Shown one piece after another: positions 27,396 through 36,517 of a stretch of DNA of 64,000 bases. Numbering within the stretch: position 1 is the first letter of the stretch; each line of letters opens with the position of its first letter. The stretch lies in assembly GCA_016937695.1 (NCBI GenBank), contig JAFGWC010000074.1, positions 1 to 64,000 of the forward strand. The letters are read 5' to 3'. This DNA is from Bacteroidales bacterium. Its GTDB lineage: Bacteria > Bacteroidota > Bacteroidia > Bacteroidales > NBLH01. A program made the position numbers and the translations under genes. The notes below the pieces were generated by a model. That model saw nothing but the letters and a program-made list of their open reading frames with translations, was not told where the DNA came from and searched no databases.

Positions 27396-28460
27396 ATGAA
27401 ACTAAACAATCAATCAATCTCAAATTTTAATTTCATTATCCTGCTATTCTGCTTTTTAATTTTTCATTCAGTCATTTTTTCATCATGTATAAAACACGAA
27501 GAAGAAATAGCACCCAACACTGAGCTTTATGTGAAAATTGCAAAATGGCAAGGAAATAAAAAAGCAGCAATATTGCTTCAATTTGATGATAGCACGCCTG
27601 GACAAGCACAATTAGGCGTTCCGGCTTTAAACAGCAGAAATTTTGTTGGCACATGGTATGTAAATCCCGGGCGAGATGCATTTATCTCAAACATTAATAC
27701 TTGGGAAAACATTGCACCTGAAGGTGGACAAGAGTTAGCTAATCATACAATGACTCATACCGGAGCAAACACATACGAAGAAGTTGTGTATGAAGTTGGT
27801 GAAGCTTCTAAAATCATTTGGAAAATACGTGGCGATGAAAACTTTGGCTCATTAATAGCATTTAATCGTGGTGGAGGAACTACATGGGATGAAGAAGATC
27901 TGGCAAATGTTTTAGATGAATATTACAATATTGACCGACTATCGTACATAGGTATTCGGTTAATTGCATTAAGTGTTCCTGCAGGTTCAAATGCTAATGA
28001 AATGTATGAAATTATTCCATTGGCTATTCAAGACAGCATTATTGGGAGCCTTCATTTTCATGGAATTAGTGCAGAAGATGGTGATCCACCAATGGATTGG
28101 GGAAATGCTGGTGTTTGGATTTATGAATTTGAGAAATTATTAGATAAATTAGAAGATATTAAAAATGATATATGGATATGCGGATACATTCAAGTTTACA
28201 AATATATTAAAGAAAAAGATTCAGCAACAATTGCAATTGAACAAAATAGCGAGAATAAATACACAGTTGCATTAACTTCTGAAACAGACCCAAAATATTT
28301 TAATGAAGAGCTAACAATAGTCGCATCTATTCCCGGAATTTGGAAATCATGCACAGTAACTCAAAATAATAAAACTGAAAATTATTCTTTATCAAACGGA
28401 ATATTAATTTTTAATGCACTACCAAATAAAGGTGATATTGTAATTGAAAAAAAGCTGTAG
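27396..28460 (+). CDS. Polysaccharide deacetylase-like (NodB-fold) lipoprotein
   Basis: A 354-residue exported protein. A long signal segment (FNFIILLFCFLIFHSVIFSS) leads to Cys of SSC (about 31), consistent with a lipid anchor. The catalytic-type motifs of carbohydrate esterase family 4 follow: LLQFDDSTPG (motif 1, Asp-Asp, about 60-69) and ANHTMTHTG (motif 2, His-x3-His, about 115-123). The rest of the barrel and a C-terminal beta domain (about 280-354) are less conserved. Its natural substrate is unknown; such enzymes remove N- or O-acetyl groups from polysaccharides. The gene is monocistronic and is followed by a strong terminator. Confidence 0.8.
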   Translation: MKLNNQSISNFNFIILLFCFLIFHSVIFSSCIKHEEEIAPNTELYVKIAKWQGNKKAAILLQFDDSTPGQAQLGVPALNSRNFVGTWYVNPGRDAFISNINTWENIAPEGGQELANHTMTHTGANTYEEVVYEVGEASKIIWKIRGDENFGSLIAFNRGGGTTWDEEDLANVLDEYYNIDRLSYIGIRLIALSVPAGSNANEMYEIIPLAIQDSIIGSLHFHGISAEDGDPPMDWGNAGVWIYEFEKLLDKLEDIKNDIWICGYIQVYKYIKEKDSATIAIEQNSENKYTVALTSETDPKYFNEELTIVASIPGIWKSCTVTQNNKTENYSLSNGILIFNALPNKGDIVIEKKL

Positions 28461-28489
28461 GATAATATTTATATAATGTACCAAACAAA

Positions 28490-28525
28490 AAAAGCTTCAT
28501 AAACCAATTGTTTAATGAAGCTTTT
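28490..28525 (+). terminator. Intrinsic terminator
   Basis: AAAAGCTTCAT (28490-28500) pairs with ATGAAGCTTTT (28515-28525), an 11-bp perfect stem followed by T-rich sequence. It terminates the deacetylase gene ending at 28460. Confidence 0.9.
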
Positions 28526-28580
28526 ATATTTTTTACTGCTATTATTCTTTCTGTCCGCCTGAAAAAGCTTTAGCAAAATC

Positions 28581-28668
28581 TGGCGGAGAAAGAGGGATTC
28601 GAACCCCCGAGGCTGTTACACCTAACGGTTTTCAAGACCGCCGCATTCGACCACTCTGCCATTTCTCC
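28581..28668 (-). tRNA. tRNA-Ser (anticodon TGA)
   Basis: On the minus strand the 7-bp acceptor stem GGAGAAA pairs with TTTCTCC, and the discriminator G and the CCA end are encoded (CCA at 28581-28583). The anticodon loop CTTGAAA gives anticodon TGA, reading UCN codons. The long variable arm (AGGTGTAACAGCCT) is typical of class II tRNA-Ser, and the T arm contains GGTTCGAATCC. It is a complete gene of 88 bases, isolated from other tRNAs. Confidence 0.97.
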
Positions 28669-28975
28669 GCTGTAAAAGTAAAATTAATTTTCATTTCAGA
28701 AAAAAAAATATTGAAAAATATTACAATTTTATTTCCATTAAATCAAATTTATCCTATATGTGTCTGTATATCAACAATTTGAGATTCAAAATAAATTATG
28801 CATTAATTATTTTAACAATAAATAATTAATACATAATAATAAAAATTTACCCAATTATACATGTAAACCATTTCCGTTTATTTTCAATTATCTCTTTTTT
28901 AATTAATTTATTATAAAAACTCATTGTAATTTCAATTTAAAAAAGTATTTTTATTGACCTAATTAACCTAAAGCT
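28669..28975. other. AT-rich spacer upstream of the sigma factor gene
   Basis: The 307 bases between tRNA-Ser (-) and the sigma factor gene contain no ORF or strong hairpin. It should hold the sigma factor promoter, but no convincing -33/-7 pair was identified. Confidence 0.5.
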
Positions 28976-29830
28976 ATGCGACAACTAAAAATAACAAAAC
29001 AAGTTACAAATAGAGAAGCGGCTTCACTAGATAAATACCTTCAGGAAATTGGGAAAATTGAACTATTAACTGCCGAAGAAGAGGTTAATCTTGCCAGATT
29101 GATTAAACAAGACGACTATAATGCACTTAATAAGCTAATTAGGTCCAATCTTCGTTTTGTTGTTTCGGTTTCAAAACAATATCAAAATCAAGGACTTACA
29201 TTACCTGATTTAATAAACGAAGGCAATATTGGACTTATAAAAGCAGCTAAAAGATTTGACGAAACCAAAGGATTTAAATTTATTTCGTATGCTGTATGGT
29301 GGATTAGGCAATCTATTCTTCAAGCACTTGCTGAACAAGCTCGAATTGTAAGACTTCCATTAAATAAAATAGGCTCTGTTAATAAAATAAATCAAGCATT
29401 TATTAAACTTGAACAACAATACGAAAGAACACCAACATACGAAGAAATCTCAAAAGAGTTAGAATTAACGTTGTCAGACATAAAACAAATTATAAACAAT
29501 ACAGGCCATCATGTTTCAATGGATGCTCCTATAAATAATGATTCTGAAAATAATTTATACGATATATTATTGTCAAAAGACACTTTAAGCCCTGAAAAAA
29601 GCTTATTGAAGGAATCTTTAAATCAAGAAATTGAAAGAATACTTTCAACTTTAACAAATAGAGAAGCCGAAATTATAAGATTATATTACGGATTAAACGA
29701 TAATAAACCATTAACCCTTGAAGAAATAGGAGAAAAATTTGACCTTACCAGAGAAAGAGTTAGACAAATAAAAGGAAAAGTAATAAAAGTACTAAAAACT
29801 AGAAGTCAAGTTCTCAGATCTTACCTTTAA
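28976..29830 (+). CDS. rpoD: RNA polymerase primary sigma factor, Bacteroidota type
   Basis: A 284-residue sigma-70 family factor without the long region 1.1, as in Bacteroidota primary sigma factors that recognise TTTG/TAnnTTTG promoters. Region 1.2 is [20 protein letters not shown] (about 18-37). Region 2 has [20 protein letters not shown] and [17 protein letters not shown], and 2.4 has [19 protein letters not shown]. Region 3 is [17 protein letters not shown], and region 4.2 is [20 protein letters not shown] near the C-terminus. It is transcribed alone from an AT-rich upstream spacer. Confidence in the primary role comes from length and motif completeness. Confidence 0.95.
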   Translation: MRQLKITKQVTNREAASLDKYLQEIGKIELLTAEEEVNLARLIKQDDYNALNKLIRSNLRFVVSVSKQYQNQGLTLPDLINEGNIGLIKAAKRFDETKGFKFISYAVWWIRQSILQALAEQARIVRLPLNKIGSVNKINQAFIKLEQQYERTPTYEEISKELELTLSDIKQIINNTGHHVSMDAPINNDSENNLYDILLSKDTLSPEKSLLKESLNQEIERILSTLTNREAEIIRLYYGLNDNKPLTLEEIGEKFDLTRERVRQIKGKVIKVLKTRSQVLRSYL

Positions 29831-29918
29831 TCAAAAATATACTTAATTCTATCTTATTAATTTTGATTTCTAGCTTAATTATTTTATTTTCATAATTAAT
29901 AATTTAAAAATTAAAAAT

Positions 29919-31019
29919 ATGGGATTATTCGATAAGCTTAAAGGCGAATTAATTGACATTATTGAATGGATAGATTCGACCAGTGATACAATGGTTTACC
30001 GCTTCGAAAGAAAAGGTAATGAAATAAAAAACGGCGCTCAACTTACTGTTAGAGAATCGCAAGTGGCAGTTTTTATTAACGAAGGTGAACTTGCTGATGT
30101 TTTCCCTCCTGGGAAATACGAACTTACCACTAATAATCTTCCAATTCTAACAACTCTTAAAGGTTGGAAATATGGATTTAACAGCCCATTTAAAGCAGAA
30201 GTATACTTCTTAAACACCAAAAGATTTACAAATTTAAAATGGGGAACGCCAAATGTATTTTATATTCGTGATGCCGATTTTGGGAGAGTTAGCTTAAGAG
30301 CTTTCGGTACTTACACTATGAAAATTACAGATCCGGTTAAATTTATTAAAGAAGTTGCAGGAACTGATGGTGAATTTACTAGTGATGAAATTACTAATGA
30401 ATTAAGAAGTCTTATTATTACAAGATTTATAGATGCTGTTGGCGAAAGCAAACTTGCTCTTCTTGATTTTGCTCAAAATTATAAAGATCTTTCAGAATTC
30501 TGTCAGTCTAAACTTGGCGAAGAATTTACTGAATATGGTTTAGAGATAACCAAATTCTTGATTTCAAGCATAAGTCTTCCTGAAGAACTTCAGAAAAAAC
30601 TTGATGAAGGAACAGGAATGAACATGCTGGGCGATATTAATAAATATAGCCAAATGAAAGGTGCTGATGCAATGGAAAAAGCTGCAGGAAACACAGGCGG
30701 AAGTGGAAGCGGAATGGAAAATATGATGGGAATGGCAATGATGCAACAAATGATGAATCAAAATAAAGGAACCCAAAACCAACATAATACTGGTAATATG
30801 CCACCACCACCTCCAATTATTCAATTCTTTGTTTCTGTAAGTGGCCAACAAACCGGACCTTTTGACATCAACACACTTCAACAAATGGCAATGCAGGGAC
30901 AACTTACCAAAGATTCTTTAGTTTGGAAACAAGGAATGCAAAGCTGGATTGCTGCAGGTCAAGCACCTGAATTAATAAACTTATTTGGTGCAATGCCACC
31001 ACCACCTCCTCCTCAATAG
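29919..31019 (+). CDS. SPFH-domain protein with C-terminal GYF_2 domain (YdjI/virion-core type)
   Basis: A 366-residue protein without signal or membrane segment. Residues about 1-250 form an SPFH-type domain of the YdjI/virion-core-like class (FDKLKGELIDIIEW, DTMVYRFERKGNEIKNGAQL, VREGSQ-like VRESQVAVFINEGELADVF, then KFIKEVAGTDGEFTSDEIT). A Met/Gly/Asn-rich linker (about 252-300, GMENMMGMAMMQQMMNQNKG) follows. A GYF_2 (DUF4339) domain at about 304-350 (VSGQQTGPFDINTLQQMAMQ, DSLVWKQGMQSWIAAG) precedes a Pro-rich end. SPFH proteins form membrane-associated scaffolds, and GYF_2 domains are putative protein-binding modules. It is paired with the zinc-ribbon protein downstream. Confidence 0.85.
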   Translation: MGLFDKLKGELIDIIEWIDSTSDTMVYRFERKGNEIKNGAQLTVRESQVAVFINEGELADVFPPGKYELTTNNLPILTTLKGWKYGFNSPFKAEVYFLNTKRFTNLKWGTPNVFYIRDADFGRVSLRAFGTYTMKITDPVKFIKEVAGTDGEFTSDEITNELRSLIITRFIDAVGESKLALLDFAQNYKDLSEFCQSKLGEEFTEYGLEITKFLISSISLPEELQKKLDEGTGMNMLGDINKYSQMKGADAMEKAAGNTGGSGSGMENMMGMAMMQQMMNQNKGTQNQHNTGNMPPPPPIIQFFVSVSGQQTGPFDINTLQQMAMQGQLTKDSLVWKQGMQSWIAAGQAPELINLFGAMPPPPPPQ

Positions 31020-31060
31020 TTTTTTTTAGATTGAGAATATTATTTAAATACTGAAAATCA

Positions 31061-31106
31061 ACACCTTCCAAGCTAGATTACACTAGCATGGAAGCGTGTT
31101 TTTTTG
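31061..31106 (+). terminator. Intrinsic terminator between the SPFH and zinc-ribbon genes
   Basis: ACACCTTCCAAGCTAG (31061-31076) pairs with CTAGCATGGAAGCGTGT (31083-31099) with one mismatch and one bulge, followed by TTTTTTG. It should cut most read-through into the next gene, so the pair may be only partly co-transcribed. Confidence 0.8.
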
Positions 31107-31133
31107 TTTTTATTAAAACTAAAACTTCAACAA

Positions 31134-32237
31134 ATGGTAGATAAAGTTAAATCCGAATATAATCAAAATGAAATTATTTGTAATCAGTGTGGTGCCAAAC
31201 TAACTTTTGAACCGGGAACAAATAGTTTAAAATGTCAATATTGCGGTGCAGAAAATGAAATCATTACTGAAATATCTGAAATCCAAGAAATTGATTATTT
31301 ATCGTTCATTAACAACAAAGTAAATGACTCTAATCAAATAGAAATTATAACTGTTAAATGCGAAGCTTGTGGTGCAGAAACTACTTTTGATGAAAATGTT
31401 ATTGCTCAAACTTGTGATTTTTGTGCTAGCCCACTTTTAGCAAAAGAAGGTCAATCGAAAAAAATTATTGAGCCTGAATCAATTTTAACTTTTAAAATAA
31501 CAGAAAAAGAAGGAAAAGACCTTTTCAAAACTTGGATAAAAAAAATATGGTTTGCTCCTAATGATTTAAAAAAATATGCTTATCAAAAAGGGAAACTAAA
31601 CGGCATATATCTCCCTTATTGGACATATGATACAAGCACAACAACTCAATATAAAGGACAGCGCGGAGATGATTACCAGACAACTGAAAGTTATACCAAC
31701 AGCAAGGGCGAATCTGATACCCGAACAGTTACAGAAACCAGATGGTCGTCTGCCAGCGGAACTGTTCACAATAATTTTGATGATGTTCTTGTTGTTGCAA
31801 GTAAATCATTACCAGAAAAATACATCTATAAATTAGAGCCTTGGGATTTAGAAAATCTCACAAATTACAATAAAAAATATCTTGCCGGATTTAAAGCTGA
31901 AAGTTATGGAATTGGTGTTGAAGAAGGTTTTGGAATTGCTAAAGACATCATGCAATACGAAATTGACTCAACTATTAGAAGCGATATTGGCGGTGATCAT
32001 CAAAGAATAAATTCTAAAAACACAGACTATCAAGATATAACTTTTAAACATATTCTTTTACCAATTTGGCTAAGCGCATATAGATATAACAAGAAAGTTT
32101 ACAGGTTTATGATTAATGGAAGAACCGGAGAAGTTAAAGGCGAAAGACCTTATAGCTGGATAAAAATAACTCTTGCGGTAATTTTGGCAATTGCAATTAT
32201 TAGTCTAATCGTTTATCTAGCAGACACTTACGGATAA
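31134..32237 (+). CDS. Double zinc-ribbon protein with C-terminal membrane anchor (YdjG-like)
   Basis: A 367-residue protein. Two N-terminal zinc ribbons are visible: CNQCGAK and CQYCGAE (residues about 16-37), then CEACGAE and CDFCAS (about 74-96). A beta-rich middle (YLPYWTYDTSTTTQYKGQRG, TRWSSASGTVHNNFDDVLVV) is followed by HILLPIWLSAYRYNKKVYRF, the usual end of this family, and one membrane span (LAVILAIAIISLIVYLA, about 345-361). I chose ATG 31134 rather than the in-frame codon at 31104, which lies in the terminator T-tract. Proteins of this design include B. subtilis YdjG, which works with the SPFH protein YdjI. The SPFH gene immediately upstream supports that link. Confidence 0.78.
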   Translation: MVDKVKSEYNQNEIICNQCGAKLTFEPGTNSLKCQYCGAENEIITEISEIQEIDYLSFINNKVNDSNQIEIITVKCEACGAETTFDENVIAQTCDFCASPLLAKEGQSKKIIEPESILTFKITEKEGKDLFKTWIKKIWFAPNDLKKYAYQKGKLNGIYLPYWTYDTSTTTQYKGQRGDDYQTTESYTNSKGESDTRTVTETRWSSASGTVHNNFDDVLVVASKSLPEKYIYKLEPWDLENLTNYNKKYLAGFKAESYGIGVEEGFGIAKDIMQYEIDSTIRSDIGGDHQRINSKNTDYQDITFKHILLPIWLSAYRYNKKVYRFMINGRTGEVKGERPYSWIKITLAVILAIAIISLIVYLADTYG

Positions 32238-32265
32238 TATTAAAATCAATCAATAAATTATTATA

Positions 32266-32317
32266 TCCAATAAAGTTTCTAGTAAAAATATATAGTTTGA
32301 AACTTTATTGGATTTTT
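32266..32317 (+). terminator. Strong intrinsic terminator
   Basis: TCCAATAAAGTTTC (32266-32279) pairs perfectly with GAAACTTTATTGGA (32299-32312), followed by TTTTT. It closes the zinc-ribbon gene. On the other strand pgi ends at 32325, so it may also act for that gene. Confidence 0.9.
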
Positions 32318-32324
32318 AATTATT

Positions 32325-33677
32325 TTAACGTCCTATTCTTTTTTTTATCTTTTTAGTTTCTTCTTCAAAACCCTTTTTACCCAATAATGCAAACATGTTA
32401 TTCTTATAATTTTCAACTCCAGGTTGATTAAAAGGATTAACTCCCAACATGTAAGCACTTATACCACAGGCTTTTTCAAAGAAATAAATTAATTGTCCCA
32501 AATAATATTCATTAATTTCGGGTAAGTTAATTTTAATATTGGGAACTCCACCGTCAATATGAGCAAACATAGTTCCTATCTCAGACATTTCATTAATCTC
32601 ATGCACTCTCCTACCCGAAAGGTAATTTAATCCATCTAAATTACCTTTATCGTAAGGAACTGCAAGCGTTCTGGATGGATTTTCAATAGAGATTACGGTT
32701 TCAAATATAATTCTTTTACCGTCTTGTAAATATTGCCCCATAGAATGAAGATCTGTTGTAAAATCAACACTTGCCGGAAAAATCCCTTTGCCGTCTTTCC
32801 CTTCACTTTCGCCAAATAATTGTTTCCACCATTCAGCAAAATAATGAAGTTTTGGGTTATAATTAGCCATAACCTCAATAATATAACCTTTTTGATAAAG
32901 AATATTTCTAGCAATAGCATATGTTATTGCAATATTTTTGTCGCTTTTGATTTCTGATTTAGTTTCTTTACAATAGTATTTTGCTCCTTCAATTAAAGCA
33001 TCAACATCAAATCCGGCAAGAGCTATAGGGAAAAGACCTACAGCCGTTAAAACAGAAAATCTTCCTCCAATATCATCAGCAATATTATAAGTTTTATAGT
33101 TTTCCTTTGCTGCCAATTCTCTTAATGCTCCTTTCTCTTTATCTGTTATAGCAATTATTCTATTACTTGCACTTTTTTTACCGTATTTTTTATCCAACTC
33201 ATTTTTCAACATTCTAAAAGTAATTGCCGGTTCAGTAGTTGTTCCTGATTTTGATATTACTGTAATTCCCCAATTTTTATCATTAAGGAAATCAATAATT
33301 TCAAATAAATAATCTTCGCTAATATTGTGTCCTGCATATAAAACTGTTAACTTTTCTTTAGAAAGATTTGCATAACTACTAAAATTATTAGATAAAGCTT
33401 CAATTACTGCTTTTGCTCCAAGATAAGATCCGCCAATACCAATAACAACCATAATATCAAGAGTTTGACTTAATTCTGCAGCTGTTTTTTTTATATCTTC
33501 CAACTCTTCTTTATCTATCTCAAAAGGTAAATTAACCCAACCTAAAAAATCATTTCCGGTTCCTGTTTTATCATGTAACTGCAGATTGCTTTTTTCAGCA
33601 ATTTCAATTAGAGAATTTATTTCATCATTTGTAACAAAATTTTTAATGCCTTCGATATTTAATGATATTTTGTCCAT
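32325..33677 (-). CDS. pgi: Glucose-6-phosphate isomerase
   Basis: Interconverts glucose-6-phosphate and fructose-6-phosphate in glycolysis. The 450 residues fit the short bacterial PGI type found in Firmicutes and Bacteroidota. GIGGSYLGAKAVIEAL (about 78-93) is the phosphate-binding segment, and VISKSGTTTEPAITFR (about 139-154) is PGI signature 1. FAEWWKQLFGESEGKDGKG (about 276-294) is the conserved block with the catalytic Glu. GVNPFNQPGVENYK near the C-terminus is PGI signature 2, and its neighbouring His/Lys are catalytic. A -7 type element TATATTTG lies at 33704-33711 on the minus strand upstream of the start. Confidence 0.97.
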   Translation of the reverse strand: MDKISLNIEGIKNFVTNDEINSLIEIAEKSNLQLHDKTGTGNDFLGWVNLPFEIDKEELEDIKKTAAELSQTLDIMVVIGIGGSYLGAKAVIEALSNNFSSYANLSKEKLTVLYAGHNISEDYLFEIIDFLNDKNWGITVISKSGTTTEPAITFRMLKNELDKKYGKKSASNRIIAITDKEKGALRELAAKENYKTYNIADDIGGRFSVLTAVGLFPIALAGFDVDALIEGAKYYCKETKSEIKSDKNIAITYAIARNILYQKGYIIEVMANYNPKLHYFAEWWKQLFGESEGKDGKGIFPASVDFTTDLHSMGQYLQDGKRIIFETVISIENPSRTLAVPYDKGNLDGLNYLSGRRVHEINEMSEIGTMFAHIDGGVPNIKINLPEINEYYLGQLIYFFEKACGISAYMLGVNPFNQPGVENYKNNMFALLGKKGFEEETKKIKKRIGR

Positions 33678-33796
33678 CGCTTTATTTTCTATATTTTGAA
33701 CTCCAAATATACTACCTTATTTAATAATTATTAAATGATGATAGATTTTTATTTCAAAATTGCAATGCAAACGTTAGCAGGATTTTTTTTGGATAC

Positions 33797-33825
33797 AAAA
33801 AAAGCGGTCCTTTTTAAAAGACCGC
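33797..33825 (-). terminator. Orphan intrinsic terminator reading toward pgi
   Basis: On the minus strand GCGGTC (33825-33820) pairs with GACCGC (33809-33804), extended by A/T pairs, and is followed by TTTTTTTGT. On the plus strand the T-run is absent, so it works only on minus transcripts. No minus-strand gene lies between it and the next gene at 34195, which is on the + strand. See the findings for a possible small RNA. Confidence 0.8.
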
Positions 33826-34194
33826 CAAAAGATTTAAATAATTTATAGCAACAAACTGTTTCATTATTGTAATTTGCAATTCAAAAGATTCTAAGAGCTA
33901 TTTTAACACAAATCGAGACTTAAATTTATCATTTAATACTAACTTATATATGCAAAATACAATAACAACCACTTATATTAATTAGATTAAATTACAGCCA
34001 TTTTAGTTGCGTTTAAATTAATTAAATTAATTATTTCCAAAAAATCTTTGACAAAGAAATACTTTCTATTGATTAGCTTTCTGTTTTCGATGATAAAAAA
34101 AAATATTTTAATACTTTAGCAAAATAAAAAGAAGACAAATTGGCTCAAGTTTAAAAACAAGTACACTAAATATAAACCATTAAAAAACAAACAA
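33826..34194. other. AT-rich intergenic region, possible source of a small minus-strand RNA
   Basis: The 369 bases between the orphan terminator and the dehydrogenase gene have no convincing ORF. The only minus-strand reading frame near the terminator is a 16-codon one starting at an ATG around 33872. The + strand part before 34195 must hold the dehydrogenase promoter. A minus-strand transcript ending at 33797 is the simplest reason for the terminator. Confidence 0.4.
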
Positions 34195-35319
34195 ATGAAA
34201 AAAATAGTTATTCTTGGCGCAGGACGCGTTGGAAGCGTTATGGCAATAGATTTAAAAAAGAAATATGATGTTGTTTCTGTTGATTTTAACAAAGAAGCAT
34301 TAAATGAACTTGAAAAAAAGTATAATATTTTAACAATTGTAGCTGACTTGTCAAAATCAGAAAATATTAAATCTGCAATTAAAGATTGTGATATTGTAAT
34401 AAATGCCGTGCCGGGTTTTATGGGTTTTAATAGTTTAAAAGCAATAATTGAATCGGGCAAAAATGTTGTAGATATTGCTTTTTTCCCTGAAGACCCATTT
34501 GAATTAGACGAACTTGCTAAAAAACATAATGTTACAGCAGTTGTAGATTGTGGAGTTGCACCCGGAATGGGAAATATTATTTTAGGAAGATACAATAAAA
34601 AAATGCAGGTTGAAAAATATGAATGTCTTGTTGGCGGATTACCGGTGGTTAGAGAATGGCCTTTTGAATATAAAGCCGTTTTTTCGCCAATTGATGTTAT
34701 TGAAGAATACATACGTCCTGCTAGATACGTACAAAGTAGCGAAATAGTTATTAAAGAAGCACTTTCTGACGCTGAATTAGTTCAATTTCCTAAAATAGGA
34801 ACTCTTGAATCTTGGAATTCTGATGGATTACGAAGTTTAATTAAAACTATGAACATTCCAAATATGATTGAAAAAACGCTTAGATATCCCGGAACAATTG
34901 AATATTTAAGAGTTTTAAGAGATTGTGGATTTTTCTCGTATGAAGAAGTTGAAGTAAACGGAAATAAAATTCGCCCAATTGATTTAACTTCAAAACTTTT
35001 ATTCCCAAAATGGAAACTTAAAGATGACGAAGAAGATTTTACAGTTATGAGAATAATAATTGAAGGTAAAGAAAACAACAAAGCTGTTAAATATCAATAT
35101 ATGCTTGTTGATAGATATGAAAAATCTACAAAAACTATTTCTATGGCACGAACAACTGGTTATACTGCCACTGCTGTTGCAAATCTTTTAATTGAAGAAA
35201 AATACAATACAAAAGGAATTATTCCGCCCGAATATTTAGGTGAAGATGAATCAAATTTTAATTATATTTTAGATTATTTAAAAGAACGAAATGTTAATTA
35301 CGAAGTTAAGAACATATAG
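34195..35319 (+). CDS. Saccharopine dehydrogenase-family oxidoreductase (lysine dehydrogenase-like)
   Basis: A 374-residue NAD(P)-dependent enzyme. The N-terminal Rossmann motif VILGAGRVGSVMA (5-17) and VVSVDFNKEAL (27-37) bind the cofactor. VADLSKSENI and DIVINAVPGFMGFNSLKAII (about 69-88) follow, and VVDCGVAPGMGNIILGRYNK (about 116-135) is typical of saccharopine reductase/L-lysine dehydrogenase proteins. They act on lysine or related amino-acid conjugates in the cytoplasm, but the exact substrate is not fixed by these motifs. It stands alone and ends in a clear terminator. Confidence 0.85.
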   Translation: MKKIVILGAGRVGSVMAIDLKKKYDVVSVDFNKEALNELEKKYNILTIVADLSKSENIKSAIKDCDIVINAVPGFMGFNSLKAIIESGKNVVDIAFFPEDPFELDELAKKHNVTAVVDCGVAPGMGNIILGRYNKKMQVEKYECLVGGLPVVREWPFEYKAVFSPIDVIEEYIRPARYVQSSEIVIKEALSDAELVQFPKIGTLESWNSDGLRSLIKTMNIPNMIEKTLRYPGTIEYLRVLRDCGFFSYEEVEVNGNKIRPIDLTSKLLFPKWKLKDDEEDFTVMRIIIEGKENNKAVKYQYMLVDRYEKSTKTISMARTTGYTATAVANLLIEEKYNTKGIIPPEYLGEDESNFNYILDYLKERNVNYEVKNI

Positions 35320-35352
35320 GTAAACATTTCTTTTACAAGTAAAATAAAAATT

Positions 35353-35384
35353 ATAAGTTGGAAGCATTTTCACTTCCAACTTAT
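35353..35384 (+). terminator. Intrinsic terminator
   Basis: ATAAGTTGGAAG (35353-35364) pairs with CTTCCAACTTAT (35373-35384) around an 8-base loop. The T-tract after it is weak (TTATTA). It follows the dehydrogenase gene. Confidence 0.75.
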
Positions 35385-35478
35385 TTATTAAATATACAAA
35401 TTTCTAAATTTAAGCATTTTATATAATTGATTAGCAATATTTTACAATTCATAATTACTGTTTAATTTTCATAAACAC

Positions 35479-36435
35479 ATGATAAAAAGCAATAAAATTA
35501 TTTACACTTACTTGGCTTTAATTGTTGCCATGTTTTTTTGGGGATTATCATTTATCTGGTCAAAAATATTATTAGATTTTTATAACCCTATAACAATTGT
35601 TTTTTTAAGATTAATAATTTCATCTATTTTTTTGATTACTATTGGATTAACTTTCAAAAAGCTTCAGAGAATAAATAAAAATGACATTTTAAATTTGTTA
35701 TTATTATCTTTTTTCCAGCCGTTTTTATATTTTGTAGGCGAAACTTTTGGGTTAAAATATGTTAGTTCAACAACCGCGTCGGTACTAATAGCTACAATAC
35801 CTCTATTTGCTCCAATTGCTGCATATTATTTTTTAAAGGAAAAATTATCACTTTTAAATTTTATAGGTATTTTAATCTCAATTGGTGGAATTTTACTTGT
35901 TTTAGTTAAAGAAGACTTTAAAATTTCAGCATCTCCTATTGGTATGATATTTATGTTTTTAGCAGTTACTTCTGCAATTGCCTATTCAGTTCTTGTTGTC
36001 AAAACTGCAAATAAATATAATGTATATACAATTATTACATTTCAAAATTTTATTGGAATATTTTTATTTCTGCCTTTTTTCTTATATTTTGATTTACAGC
36101 ACTTTATGAGCGTAAAACTTAGCTTTGAATTAGTAAAACCTTTAATTTATTTATCAGTTTTTGCTTCTTCTCTTGCCTTTATGCTTTTCACATACGGAAT
36201 ACAGGTTCTCGGCATCACAAAAGCAAATACTATTGCAAATATAATTCCTGTTTTTACAGCAGTTTTTGCTTATTTCTTATTAGATGAAAAATTATCGCCA
36301 CTTAATATTTTTGGAATTGCAATTGTAATTTCAGGTTTATTTTTATCTCAACTTAATAAAAAACTACATCTCAAAAACATAATTATTCCTTTTAGAAAAG
36401 AAAAACCCGATAAAAATGAAAGCCCAAATGAATAA
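35479..36435 (+). CDS. DMT-superfamily EamA transporter
   Basis: A 318-residue inner-membrane transporter with ten predicted spans in two EamA repeats. The first begins YLALIVAMFFWGLSFIWSKI and contains FLRLIISSIFLITIG and SVLIATIPLFAPIAAYYFLK. The second contains GMIFMFLAVTSAIAYSVLVV and ANTIANIIPVFTAVFAYFLL followed by EKLSPLNIFG. EamA proteins export metabolites such as amino acids or cofactors; the substrate here cannot be read from sequence. The hydrophilic Lys/Glu-rich tail lies in the cytoplasm. The porQ-like gene follows after 82 bases without a clear terminator. Confidence 0.9.
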   Translation: MIKSNKIIYTYLALIVAMFFWGLSFIWSKILLDFYNPITIVFLRLIISSIFLITIGLTFKKLQRINKNDILNLLLLSFFQPFLYFVGETFGLKYVSSTTASVLIATIPLFAPIAAYYFLKEKLSLLNFIGILISIGGILLVLVKEDFKISASPIGMIFMFLAVTSAIAYSVLVVKTANKYNVYTIITFQNFIGIFLFLPFFLYFDLQHFMSVKLSFELVKPLIYLSVFASSLAFMLFTYGIQVLGITKANTIANIIPVFTAVFAYFLLDEKLSPLNIFGIAIVISGLFLSQLNKKLHLKNIIIPFRKEKPDKNESPNE

Positions 36436-36517
36436 TTAAATGAATATCTGAATTAGAAAATATCATAGATTATTTTAATTTTATAACTTTACTAAATAAA
36501 ATTATCAATTAACCTAA

